This document shows positions 1-5,591 of a stretch of 14,037 nt of DNA, in pieces; positions within the stretch are counted from its first letter, which is position 1, and every line of letters starts with the position of its first letter. The translations under genes and the position numbers were made by a program. The stretch covers positions 1-14,037 of the forward strand of contig JAIOJM010000090.1 in NCBI GenBank assembly GCA_019911785.1. The letters are read 5' to 3'. Under the pieces are notes generated by a model that saw nothing but the letters and a program-made list of their open reading frames with translations, was not told the DNA's origin and made no database searches. The stretch comes from Sulfuricella sp. GTDB lineage: Bacteria; Pseudomonadota; Gammaproteobacteria; Burkholderiales; Sulfuricellaceae.

Positions 1-232
1 TTTCCCTGCCGATACTGGACGAGGTGACGACCCGCCACAAACACTCCCCGGAATCGCTCTTGAGCGAGGTTGTTTCCACCTCAGCAAGATCAATTTCCCA
101 ATCCATCAGTGAGCGTGGGAAGCACACCAGCAGCTTCTTGCCCGGAGGCGGAAGCGGTTCGGTGCACCCCCATCCGTTGAGGATCAAGAGCAGCTGCGAC
201 TTGGTATAAAGCATGGCCTGCGGTCTGCACAT
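1..232 (-). CDS. hypothetical protein, 3' end beyond window
   Basis: A leftward reading frame opens at the ATG at 232 and stays open to base 1, giving 77 residues without a stop, so the gene is partial. The ribosome site AAGGAGG (244-238) lies 5-6 bases before the ATG and overlaps the TAA stop of the upstream gene (243-245). The two genes are therefore almost certainly co-transcribed and translationally coupled. The visible protein starts MCRPQAMLYTKSQ and has a hydrophobic stretch (LLLILNGWGC), a Pro/Lys turn, and then an acidic region. An internal ATG at 214 is a weaker alternative start. I do not recognise a family, and nothing suggests a signal peptide. The strong ribosome site and long open frame make it a real gene; its function is unknown. 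Confidence 0.72.
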   Translation of the reverse strand, partial: MCRPQAMLYTKSQLLLILNGWGCTEPLPPPGKKLLVCFPRSLMDWEIDLAEVETTSLKSDSGECLWRVVTSSSIGRE

Positions 233-242
233 GAAGACCTCC

Positions 243-1559
243 TTAGTTCAGAGGTTTCTGCAGATGCAGTACCGTGTTCAGAATGTTGCCCTCCAGGGTT
301 TTTTCGGCATATTCATGCCCGATGTGGCCCCAGCATTCATCATCCAGATCATCAATACGCTCGCCAGTCTTCCGGTCGATCACGTACACCACCACGCCAT
401 AAACCTCACCATTTACCCATTCCTGGTATTCCTCGACGATCCCCTTGGCGTATTGCCGTGCCTCGGATTGCATCAAACGATTAAGCGTGGACGGGTCAAT
501 CAACTTGCCAGATGCTGACACCATGGCATGCATCGCCTGGTGAAAGTTTGGAAAGCGACCTTCCCAAGTCAGCCCACCGTCAAGTGAGTAAGCGGCGTAC
601 AACGGGTCGTTTGTACTTCCCAGCGCCCCGAACCACCTGACCGTGCCGATGTCCAGTTGCTGCAGGACATTGAGCCGGATGTTTTCTTCAGCATCCTTAT
701 CCGGCACCCAGACAGCCCCTCCTCGCGTTGTGTCCCAGCCGCACTGCATGCCATGACCACTTAACGAGTAGGAAACACCGCCATGCTCATAAATATCGAG
801 CATGACTGCGAGGCTGTTGCCCAGCTTGCCTGACGATACCGCTTGCTCCCAAGCGGCCTCGGCTTCGCTTTCGCAAAGCATATCCACCAAAGGGGAAAGC
901 TTGTCGCGCCACGACTCGGAAACGTCACACCACCACCTGACGCCCAGAAAATGCTCGGCGACGTAATCGAGCGCGTATTCCCAGCCTTCCTGGTGGACGG
1001 CCTGACTGATGCCTTCAAGCACACCATTCCAGCTAACCGCCTCAAGACCAACCTGGCTGCGCAACAAATTGCAGAGGGTGGCCCATAGAGGAATGTTCTC
1101 GCGGATTGAGGCAGACACCCGTTGCGCAAGCTCGGCGGATACGACTTCTGCCCTGAGCTCCTTGTTACCGTCGCCATCAAAGCCAATGGCCTCGTAGAAC
1201 GACGATTCCTCTTCACGTCTGGCACGACTTCCACGATGGAAAATGTGGCCATTTGCACAGCCTTCTTCCAGCGGGTCGCAGCTACTGCCATCATGGTCGA
1301 TGCACAGGCCGCCGACTACAATATGGCGGTCCATGACGATCATGCGTTCTTCACTATCCGGCGAGAGACGCATCTGCTCTGAAACATCAAGCAGATCATC
1401 TGAATTCTCTCCAATCGACGGGACGTCATTGATCGAATAGTGTGCTTCAACCACCCCAGGCAGTGCTTCAGCCCGAGTTGCAAAAGGAACGCCTTCAATG
1501 CCGATGACCGTTTCCGGGCACAAGACTGAAAGCTGTTCAATACGAGAGTTGTTAGACAT
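243..1559 (-). CDS. hypothetical 438-aa accessory protein
   Basis: This soluble, acidic protein of 438 residues begins MSNNSRIEQL. The ATG at 1559 is chosen because GGAGG (1571-1567) sits 7 bases upstream; a second ATG at 1562, directly before it, is possible. There is no signal peptide or membrane segment. The middle has a Cys/His-containing stretch (CIDHDGSSC...CANGHIFH). The last third holds a glycine- and aromatic-rich part (SYSLSGHGMQCGWDT) and, near the C-terminus, EYQEWVNGEVYGVVVY followed by DDECWGHIGHEYAEKTLE. From memory, similar 'EY..W.NGE.YG...CWG.IG.eYAE' ends occur in uncharacterised phage and plasmid proteins; this is not verified. It has its own structured leader (1560-1640) and is followed, with overlapping signals, by the partial gene at 1-232. 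Function unknown; an anti-restriction-like or regulatory role would be speculation. Confidence 0.85.
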   Translation of the reverse strand: MSNNSRIEQLSVLCPETVIGIEGVPFATRAEALPGVVEAHYSINDVPSIGENSDDLLDVSEQMRLSPDSEERMIVMDRHIVVGGLCIDHDGSSCDPLEEGCANGHIFHRGSRARREEESSFYEAIGFDGDGNKELRAEVVSAELAQRVSASIRENIPLWATLCNLLRSQVGLEAVSWNGVLEGISQAVHQEGWEYALDYVAEHFLGVRWWCDVSESWRDKLSPLVDMLCESEAEAAWEQAVSSGKLGNSLAVMLDIYEHGGVSYSLSGHGMQCGWDTTRGGAVWVPDKDAEENIRLNVLQQLDIGTVRWFGALGSTNDPLYAAYSLDGGLTWEGRFPNFHQAMHAMVSASGKLIDPSTLNRLMQSEARQYAKGIVEEYQEWVNGEVYGVVVYVIDRKTGERIDDLDDECWGHIGHEYAEKTLEGNILNTVLHLQKPLN

Positions 1560-1640
1560 CATGGAACCTCCAAAAAAAATAGGTTCCATGCCCCAGTGGG
1601 GATCAGAACCCACTTAGGGAAAGACGACCAAACGATCGTC
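1560..1640 (-). promoter_or_regulatory. bistable hairpin leader, copy 1 (before 438-aa gene)
   Basis: Read on the minus strand. Distal hairpin GACGA/UCGUC (1640-1636, 1627-1623) is followed by UUUCCC. Then come two exclusive folds. Fold P: GGGUUC (1611-1606) pairs with GAACCU (1586-1581) around an inner CCCC-ACU-GGGG hairpin (1601-1591), followed by A and eight U (1579-1572), like an intrinsic terminator. Fold A+S: AGUGGG (1614-1609) pairs with CCCACU (1600-1595), and CAUGGAACCU (1590-1581) pairs perfectly over 10 bp with AGGUUCCAUG (1569-1560). The second hairpin buries part of the GGAGG ribosome site and the first AUG. Two further copies with the same layout precede the genes starting at 2683 and 2994. 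The trigger is unknown. Confidence 0.6.
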
Positions 1641-1733
1641 AGCGGCAGCTCATAACGCAGAGCTGTAAGCGTTTTCTCTCACGAGATAAACCTTGGTTTT
1701 CCGCAGTAGCCGCAGCGCAGCCACTCTGAAAAA

Positions 1734-1755
1734 CTCCCTGAAAAAGTTCAGGGAG
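1734..1755 (-). terminator. intrinsic terminator of the minus-strand cluster
   Basis: On the minus strand CTCCCTGAA, loop CTTT, TTCAGGGAG forms a perfect 9-bp stem followed directly by TTTTT (1733-1729). It lies just downstream of the stop at 1774, so it should end transcription of the 2994-1774 gene set. The rest of the gap to the next leader (1641-1733) holds only a 6-bp inverted repeat, CAGCTC/GAGCTG (1646-1665). The promoter of the 438-aa gene is probably here, but I cannot place it. Confidence 0.8.
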
Positions 1756-1773
1756 AAAAGACGGTCAAATACA

Positions 1774-2214
1774 TCATGCGGCGGCCTTTGATGCGCCGGT
1801 TGTTCCGTATTGATGCAGCTTTTCCATCCAGGCTAAACCTTCTGCCCATGAGACGGTTTTGGATGCCAGGTCAAGCGCACCTACATCCGGTGTGCGATAG
1901 CCCTGCCTTACCATCTCCTCGACAGCATCGGTTAGCGACGGGTAGTTTTGATGCCCCGAGAATCCGAACTTGTCGAACAGTTGGATCCGCATGCCACCTT
2001 GAGAAGCGTCGGGCAAAACAAATGCCCAGCGTTCGCCACCAGAATGATGGCGTACCTCGATGCCACGTGGGTCGCCCTGGTACTGCCCCATGATGCGGAC
2101 ATAGGCGATCTGTGTGGGTCGTGCGTATTCACGCAGACGCCAGCTTCGTTCGTCATACGACAGGTCCACTGAACGCTTTTTGGCGTGTTCCCAGCATTTC
2201 GTCATGTAGCTCAT
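1774..2214 (-). CDS. hypothetical 146-aa protein
   Basis: The ATG at 2214 is selected because GAGGAGG lies 5 bases upstream and overlaps the stop of the preceding gene (2225-2227); the two are coupled. The protein begins MSYMTKCWEH and is soluble and mixed in charge, with no signal peptide or membrane segment. It has a Trp/Tyr-rich centre (WAFVLPDASQGGMRIQLFD) and a final helix (WAEGLAWMEKLHQY) ending in an Ala-rich tail. A longer form starting at 2238 would read through the ribosome site and is less likely. I do not recognise a family. It is the last gene before the terminator at 1734-1755. Its partner upstream is an exported protein, so a joint role is possible but not shown. Confidence 0.78.
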   Translation of the reverse strand: MSYMTKCWEHAKKRSVDLSYDERSWRLREYARPTQIAYVRIMGQYQGDPRGIEVRHHSGGERWAFVLPDASQGGMRIQLFDKFGFSGHQNYPSLTDAVEEMVRQGYRTPDVGALDLASKTVSWAEGLAWMEKLHQYGTTGASKAAA

Positions 2215-2224
2215 AGCGGCCTCC

Positions 2225-2683
2225 TCAAAAACCAGCACGATTAAAAGCGGCGCGTGAAGCAGCGTCGATCGTTACATGATTTCTTGCGGCACCGGCAAGA
2301 GCCGAAGCAAACACATTGCCGACGCTGTTTTGTTCGGCTTTGATGGCTTCTTGGCGGGCTTCCATGGCTTTGAACTGAGCGTTAGCCACAGACATCTGCT
2401 CGACGAGCTTGGGACGAAGTTCAGCGCGTTGATCTTCGGGATACTGGGCAAGGATTTGATCGAGAGCGTGCTCGACCTCTTCCTTTTCCCTAACCGTCTT
2501 GTTTTCAACGGATTCCTTCGGAACAACGACTTCCTTCACTGTGTTGACGACACCCTTGGCAGCACTCGTTACCAGTTTTTCGCCGGCGTTAATCAGCAGT
2601 GAAGTCAGGAAGTCGGCTCGGGCAGTGGTGCTTGCCATCAGCAGAACAAACAGCAGTGGCAGAGACAGGGTGATTTTTTTCAT
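2225..2683 (-). CDS. exported helical protein of unknown function
   Basis: The protein has 152 residues. The ATG at 2683 has AAGGAG (2696-2691) 7 bases upstream. The N-terminus is a textbook Sec signal peptide: MKK, a Leu-rich core (about residues 4-17), then a small-residue cleavage site near TTARA-DF (about residues 19-25). The mature part is about 128 residues and mostly helical: an amphipathic segment with repeated Val/Lys, a charged coiled-coil-like middle (EKEEVEHALDQILAQYPED), and a second charged helix (KAMEARQEAIKAEQ). There is no Cys-containing lipobox, so a soluble periplasmic protein is expected. It sits between a two-span membrane peptide and the 146-aa protein, with its own structured leader (2684-2789). 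No family recognised. Confidence 0.82.
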   Translation of the reverse strand: MKKITLSLPLLFVLLMASTTARADFLTSLLINAGEKLVTSAAKGVVNTVKEVVVPKESVENKTVREKEEVEHALDQILAQYPEDQRAELRPKLVEQMSVANAQFKAMEARQEAIKAEQNSVGNVFASALAGAARNHVTIDAASRAAFNRAGF

Positions 2684-2789
2684 GGTGTAACTCCTTTTCG
2701 TAAAAAAAGGGACACCAGACCCCGGATCGGGAAGATGTCCCGATGGGGAAATGAAAAAGACGGGTCTCTGGGGAGAGAACACCGTCTTT
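2684..2789 (-). promoter_or_regulatory. bistable hairpin leader, copy 2 (before exported protein)
   Basis: Minus strand. The distal hairpin is AAAGACGG/CCGUCUUU (2789-2782, 2763-2756) with an inner UCUCU-CCCC-AGAGA, followed by UU. Fold P: GGGACAUC (2741-2734) pairs with GGUGUCCC (2716-2709) over 8 bp (one G-U) around CCCG-AUC-CGGG (2731-2721), followed at once by seven U (2708-2702), a terminator shape. Fold A+S: AUCGGGA (2744-2738) pairs with UCCCGAU (2732-2726). GGUGU (2716-2712) pairs with ACACC (2688-2684) just before the AUG, and CCUUUU (2710-2705) pairs with AAAAGG (2698-2693), burying the AAGGAG ribosome site. It lies between two same-strand genes, so it could act as an internal attenuator. 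Confidence 0.62.
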
Positions 2790-2805
2790 AGGGTAAAACA
2801 ATCAT

Positions 2806-2994
2806 TTATCGCCGAGTAAAATCACGGAGATTTCGGCCAGCTTCAAAGAAGTCGCCGATCTTTCCTGCGATAAAGCCAAGGATCAGGCCCAAAAAAGCGA
2901 CTTTGGCAGCAAGTAAGCCCTGTTCAAGCGACGAACCAGCAACGAAATACACAAATCCAGCAGTAATGATCCAAGAGATGATTGCAAGTTTCAT
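2806..2994 (-). CDS. small two-span inner membrane protein
   Basis: This 62-residue protein starts at the ATG at 2994 with GGAG (3004-3001) 6 bases upstream. Two hydrophobic helices are visible, about residues 3-20 (AIISWIITAGFVYFVAG) and 27-45 (LAAKVAFLGLILGFIAG). They are separated by a short SSLEQG turn and followed by a basic C-terminus (GRNLRDFTRR), so a hairpin topology with both ends in the cytoplasm is likely. It is probably not a cleaved signal peptide, because the second helix follows without a cleavage-type motif. It is the first gene of the leftward set and has a structured leader (2995-3092). Function unknown; its size and hairpin topology would fit a membrane toxin or an accessory subunit, but nothing specific supports either. 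Confidence 0.72.
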   Translation of the reverse strand: MKLAIISWIITAGFVYFVAGSSLEQGLLAAKVAFLGLILGFIAGKIGDFFEAGRNLRDFTRR

Positions 2995-3092
2995 GGTGTG
3001 CTCCTAAAGGAGGGCACCATGATCCCTGTCGGGAGGATGATGTCCCGATGGGAAAAACACTGGAGCGCAAAAATCCCGGGGGATTTAAGCGC
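2995..3092 (-). promoter_or_regulatory. bistable hairpin leader, copy 3 (before two-span peptide)
   Basis: Minus strand. The distal hairpin is GCGC-UU-AAAUCCC...GGGAUUU-UU-GCGC (3092-3065). Fold P: GGGACAUC (3046-3039) pairs with GGUGCCC (3018-3012), with one bulged A and one G-U, around UCCC-GACA-GGGA (3034-3023). The following U-tract is poor (UCCUUU), so termination here is doubtful. Fold A+S: UCGGGA (3048-3043) pairs with UCCCGA (3034-3029), and GGUG (3018-3015) pairs with CACC (2998-2995) directly before the AUG. Inside that, CUCC-UUUA-GGAG (3012-3001) buries the GGAG ribosome site. Copies 2 and 3 share CCCAUCGGGACAUC, so they are clearly related. Copy 1 keeps the shape with different bases. 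Confidence 0.62.
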
Positions 3093-3137
3093 TTGATCCA
3101 GTGGTGATCAACTTCTGCAGAGTCGATCGATATGTCC

Positions 3138-3166
3138 ATTCTAAATACACGCAGTGCGTATCTTCA
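3138..3166 (-). promoter_or_regulatory. possible leftward promoter with dyad in spacer
   Basis: On the minus strand TAGAAT (3143-3138) resembles a -10 box. TGAAGA (3166-3161), 17 bases upstream, is a weak -35. The spacer and -35 edge hold an imperfect dyad, ATACACGCAGTGCGTAT (3145-3161). Transcription starting near 3131 would produce the leader at 3092-2995. Only a weak match; proposed because the leftward gene set needs a promoter in this gap. Confidence 0.25.
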
Positions 3167-3193
3167 TGACGAGCGTAAGCCAGTCAAACGAAT

Positions 3194-3409
3194 CTGTGCC
3201 AAAGGCAACAGCCAAACATGAGCTTGGGGATCCGATGCAAGTGCATCGAAGAAGCCTGACAAATAAAGCTAGTCAGGTGAGACTCGTGAATCCTTAGAAG
3301 AAAGGACAAGTCTGAAAATAGCCTACAACCGCAGGCTAGAGTCCGGAAGACGGAGGCTGTTTAAGCACAAGACTTAAAACAAACATCGACTACCGAAAAG
3401 GCAAGTTGA
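3194..3409 (+). ncRNA. candidate structured noncoding RNA (hairpin run)
   Basis: This is the main content of the gene-free gap 3093-3618. Eight short hairpins follow one another: CTGTGCC/GGCAACAG (3194-3211), CGATGC/GCATCG (3233-3248), CCTGAC/GTCAGG (3255-3277), a two-part stem AGACT..TCCTT/AAGGA..AGTCT (3280-3313), TAGCCT/AGGCTA (3319-3338), TCCG-GAAGA-CGGA (3342-3354), TGTTTAAG/CTTAAAACA (3358-3381) and TCGACTACC-GAAAA-GGCAAGTTGA (3386-3409). Linkers and loops are A-rich on the plus strand, as in structured RNAs, which suggests the strand. No open frame or clear promoter is present, and I recognise no known RNA family, tRNA, RNase P, tmRNA or group II domain V. Alternatives are an oriT/oriV-like DNA region or regulatory leader sequence. 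Confidence 0.33.
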
Positions 3410-3518
3410 ATATCGACAACTCGTAAAACGCCGGCCAGAGGGGACCAGAACCACAAAAAATCTGTAGGCGATTCGTCAGCCTTCCCATAATCCTACCCGT
3501 CCGGAATCCAATTTGCAA

Positions 3519-3546
3519 GTACCCAGGACGCAGTACCCCGGACGCA
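3519..3546. repeat. tandem 14-bp direct repeat (operator or activator site)
   Basis: GTACCCAGGACGCA is followed immediately by GTACCCCGGACGCA, 13 of 14 bases identical. A partial look-alike (CTACCCGTCCGGA) lies about 20 bp upstream. The pair ends just upstream of the putative -35 box of the rightward genes, a usual place for an activator site. Confidence 0.6.
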
Positions 3547-3552
3547 ATTTAT

Positions 3553-3581
3553 TTCAGAAACTCATCATTCCGCTCTATACC
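3553..3581 (+). promoter_or_regulatory. putative rightward promoter
   Basis: TTCAGA (3553-3558), 17 bases, then TATACC (3576-3581): each box matches the sigma-70 consensus at 4 of 6 positions with ideal spacing. Transcription would start near 3588, about 30 bases before the ATG at 3619. The tandem repeat 3519-3546 lies directly upstream. Confidence 0.35.
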
Positions 3582-3618
3582 ATCTGGCCATGAACACCAC
3601 ATACCCAAAGGAGAGTCC

Positions 3619-3861
3619 ATGGCCATCGTAATTAAAGCTTTTATTCTCTGCGCGACCGACAATCCGGCCGAAGCGGAGGAGGCTGTGTTCTACGCCCTCA
3701 ACAGCGGCGTGTTTGAGAGCGCATCCCCGATTGTTGATTTCGCCACCGGGATGGAACAAACCGTTGCCGTCGCAGCAGATTATCAGGACGGTTCCTTCAT
3801 CCACCAGATTCCTGCCGCCACCCTGCTGCAGACCGCCAATCCGGTGAACTTGCCGTGCTAA
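3619..3861 (+). CDS. hypothetical 80-aa protein
   Basis: The ATG at 3619 is preceded by AAGGAG with about 7 bases of spacing. The protein (MAIVIKAFILC...) is small, acidic and soluble, with a predicted beta-alpha start (AIVIKAFILCATDNPAEAEEAVFYALNSG) that reads like a compact alpha/beta domain. A pattern SPIVDFATG and a final LLQTANPVNLPC follow. It has no signal peptide: the hydrophobic N-terminus is broken by Lys and Cys. It is the first gene of the rightward set, 45 bases ahead of the next one, and sits behind the putative promoter and tandem repeat. I know no named family; the position suggests an accessory or regulatory protein of the mobile element. Confidence 0.75.
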   Translation: MAIVIKAFILCATDNPAEAEEAVFYALNSGVFESASPIVDFATGMEQTVAVAADYQDGSFIHQIPAATLLQTANPVNLPC

Positions 3862-3906
3862 CACCCAACCAGTGCGGATTATGCCGCTAACCGGAGAATT
3901 TCAGAG

Positions 3907-4356
3907 ATGCGATTCAACTCCTGGCCGCGCATGGCTTTCAACGACACCAAAAGAAAACGCACCTTCGTCGCGCGCAAGCAGGCGGCCGAGCTGGAGGCAT
4001 ACCCGCTCTTGGCGGAGATGATCGCCGCGGAGCAGCCTACTGTGGGCGAGGTGATGTCCGAGAGGCGGTCACGTTGGGACGCTGAGGAAATTACAGGCAG
4101 GCAGCGGCGTGCCGCGAAGTGGCTCGAAGGGCGCCAAGCCATGGCCGCCCTGCCGCCCGACGTACGGGCCAAACTCATGCGTTACTGGAATGGTCACCGG
4201 TGGCTACCAGGTGACCCATCTTACTTCCTGGACATGATCCACATGTTCCTGACCGGCCGCCTCGACATCACTGGGGAACAGGTGCGCATCGTCAGTACGC
4301 CCCTAAAAACATATTCCAACACGCCCATGGACGCATCTGTATTCTCGGAAGCATGA
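3907..4356 (+). CDS. hypothetical 149-aa protein coupled to dinG
   Basis: It starts MRFNSWPRMAF at 3907 with GGAG 10 bases upstream; an ATG at 3931 is an alternative. The protein is basic and helical in its first two thirds (KRKRTFVARKQAAELEAYPLLAEM, then RRSRWDAEEITGRQRRAAKWLEGRQ). A Trp/aromatic segment (MRYWNGHRWLPGDPSYFLDMIHMFLTGRL) and a short tail follow. No membrane segment or metal-binding cluster is seen. Its stop overlaps the dinG start as ATGA (4353-4356), so translation is coupled and the protein probably works with, or is controlled with, the helicase. The basic helical N-terminus would suit nucleic-acid binding, which is inference. No family recognised. Confidence 0.82.
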   Translation: MRFNSWPRMAFNDTKRKRTFVARKQAAELEAYPLLAEMIAAEQPTVGEVMSERRSRWDAEEITGRQRRAAKWLEGRQAMAALPPDVRAKLMRYWNGHRWLPGDPSYFLDMIHMFLTGRLDITGEQVRIVSTPLKTYSNTPMDASVFSEA

Positions 4357-5579
4357 TTACTGAAGATACCAAACAAGAGATCCGCGACAAGCTGGCAGCC
4401 ATTTCCACGGCGATGCCAGGTTTCCGTTCGCGCCCGGCCCAGCGGGTCATGATTGCAGAGGTGTCCAAGACGCTGGCACACTGCCCCGATCCCGGGCCTA
4501 ACGCGGCAGCCCCGGTGGCTGGCACGACGACTCTGGTGGTGCAGGGTGGGACCGGCACAGGCAAGTCGCTCGGTTACAGTCTGGCTGGCCTGATCATGGC
4601 ACGGCGCAAAGGCAAGAAGCTGGTTATCAGCTCTTCCACTATTGCGCTGCAGGAGCAACTAACCGCCCGTGACCTGCCCTTCTTCATCCAGTCCGCCGGG
4701 CTGACCGCCAAGGTTGAATTGGCTAAAGGTCGGACGCGCTACGTCTGCACCTACAAACTGTCCCGGGCGGTTTCGGATATGCAGCAGGCCTCGATGTTCG
4801 GTCGTGAGGAGCGCGCTGGTGCAGACGTCGACGAAGACGATATCCGCAAGGATGTGGAAGCCATGGCCACGGATTACTCGGAAGGTCGCTGGGATGGTGA
4901 TAGAGACACGCGCCAGAGCGTTCCTGACGAGGTTTGGAAGAGCATCACGACCGATCGTCATGGCTGCCTTAACCGGGCCTGCCCATCCTTCCGCAATTGC
5001 GCACAAATGGAAGCCCGCAAGCGCCTGAAGCTGGCGGACGTTATTGTGGCCAATCACGACCTGGTGCTGGCCGATCTGGCCATGGGCGGCGGCAAGATAC
5101 TGCCCGCTCCTGCGGATTGCTTCTATGTGTTCGACGAGGCGGATTCGCTACCCGAAAAAGCCGTCGCCTCGTTCGCCTCCAGTCATCTCGTGGCCGCCGA
5201 CCGTCGTTCAGCCGAAAAGCTGGCCGGACTGGCCCCGACGATCGCGAGTGCGCTTGGCATGGGCTGGCAGGCAGTAGCCGAGCAGATCGCCGACGAAGCC
5301 GCTCGGTTGAATGGTGATCTGGGCGATGCCTACAATTTCTTTTCAGGACTGGCCCAGCTCAAGCCGTCCAAGGAATCGCCACGGCCAACGCTGGAATTTC
5401 AGGATTCGTGCCTGCCGGAGGGGTTTTTCGAGATCGGCGAGAACGTCAAAATACTGACAAACGGCTTGCTGGACCGTCTGGCGAACTGCAAGGAAGCGAT
5501 CAATGACCTCCTGAGCGCCGACCGGAGCAAACAGCCCATGCTGGAAAAATTGCTGGCCGACATCGGCGTCTATATTTGA
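4353..5579 (+). CDS. dinG: DinG-type iron-sulfur helicase, N-terminal half (split by TGA)
   Basis: Superfamily 2 DNA helicases of the DinG/XPD group unwind DNA 5' to 3' and use an Fe-S cluster. This half shows a Q-motif-like RSRPAQR (residues 25-31), Walker A GGTGTGKS (65-72), and motif Ia SSSTIALQEQL (93-103). Four cysteines lie at 132, 205, 210 and 216, spaced X72-X4-X5; E. coli DinG, as I recall, has nearly the same spacing. The Walker B box is DEAD (261-264). The frame ends at TGA, codon 409, inside the linker to the second helicase domain. The same frame continues in 5592-6497, and together they span 714 residues, close to the usual DinG length. The start is fixed by the ATGA overlap with the preceding gene. 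A 408-residue product would lack motifs IV-VI and should not unwind DNA alone. Confidence 0.9.
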   Translation: MITEDTKQEIRDKLAAISTAMPGFRSRPAQRVMIAEVSKTLAHCPDPGPNAAAPVAGTTTLVVQGGTGTGKSLGYSLAGLIMARRKGKKLVISSSTIALQEQLTARDLPFFIQSAGLTAKVELAKGRTRYVCTYKLSRAVSDMQQASMFGREERAGADVDEDDIRKDVEAMATDYSEGRWDGDRDTRQSVPDEVWKSITTDRHGCLNRACPSFRNCAQMEARKRLKLADVIVANHDLVLADLAMGGGKILPAPADCFYVFDEADSLPEKAVASFASSHLVAADRRSAEKLAGLAPTIASALGMGWQAVAEQIADEAARLNGDLGDAYNFFSGLAQLKPSKESPRPTLEFQDSCLPEGFFEIGENVKILTNGLLDRLANCKEAINDLLSADRSKQPMLEKLLADIGVYI

Positions 5580-5591
5580 CGGCTGGAAGAG

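Noticed and set aside
2589..3139. Similar translated strings in both leaders (FPIGTSS...WCP) as conserved leader peptides
   Set aside because: The similarity comes from the shared RNA-structure sequence. The frames have no ribosome sites, differ in length, and run on into unrelated sequence.
3194..3409. Group II intron, tRNA, RNase P or tmRNA in the gene-free gap
   Set aside because: No domain V signature, no acceptor/anticodon layout and no reverse transcriptase nearby. The hairpins match none of these families.
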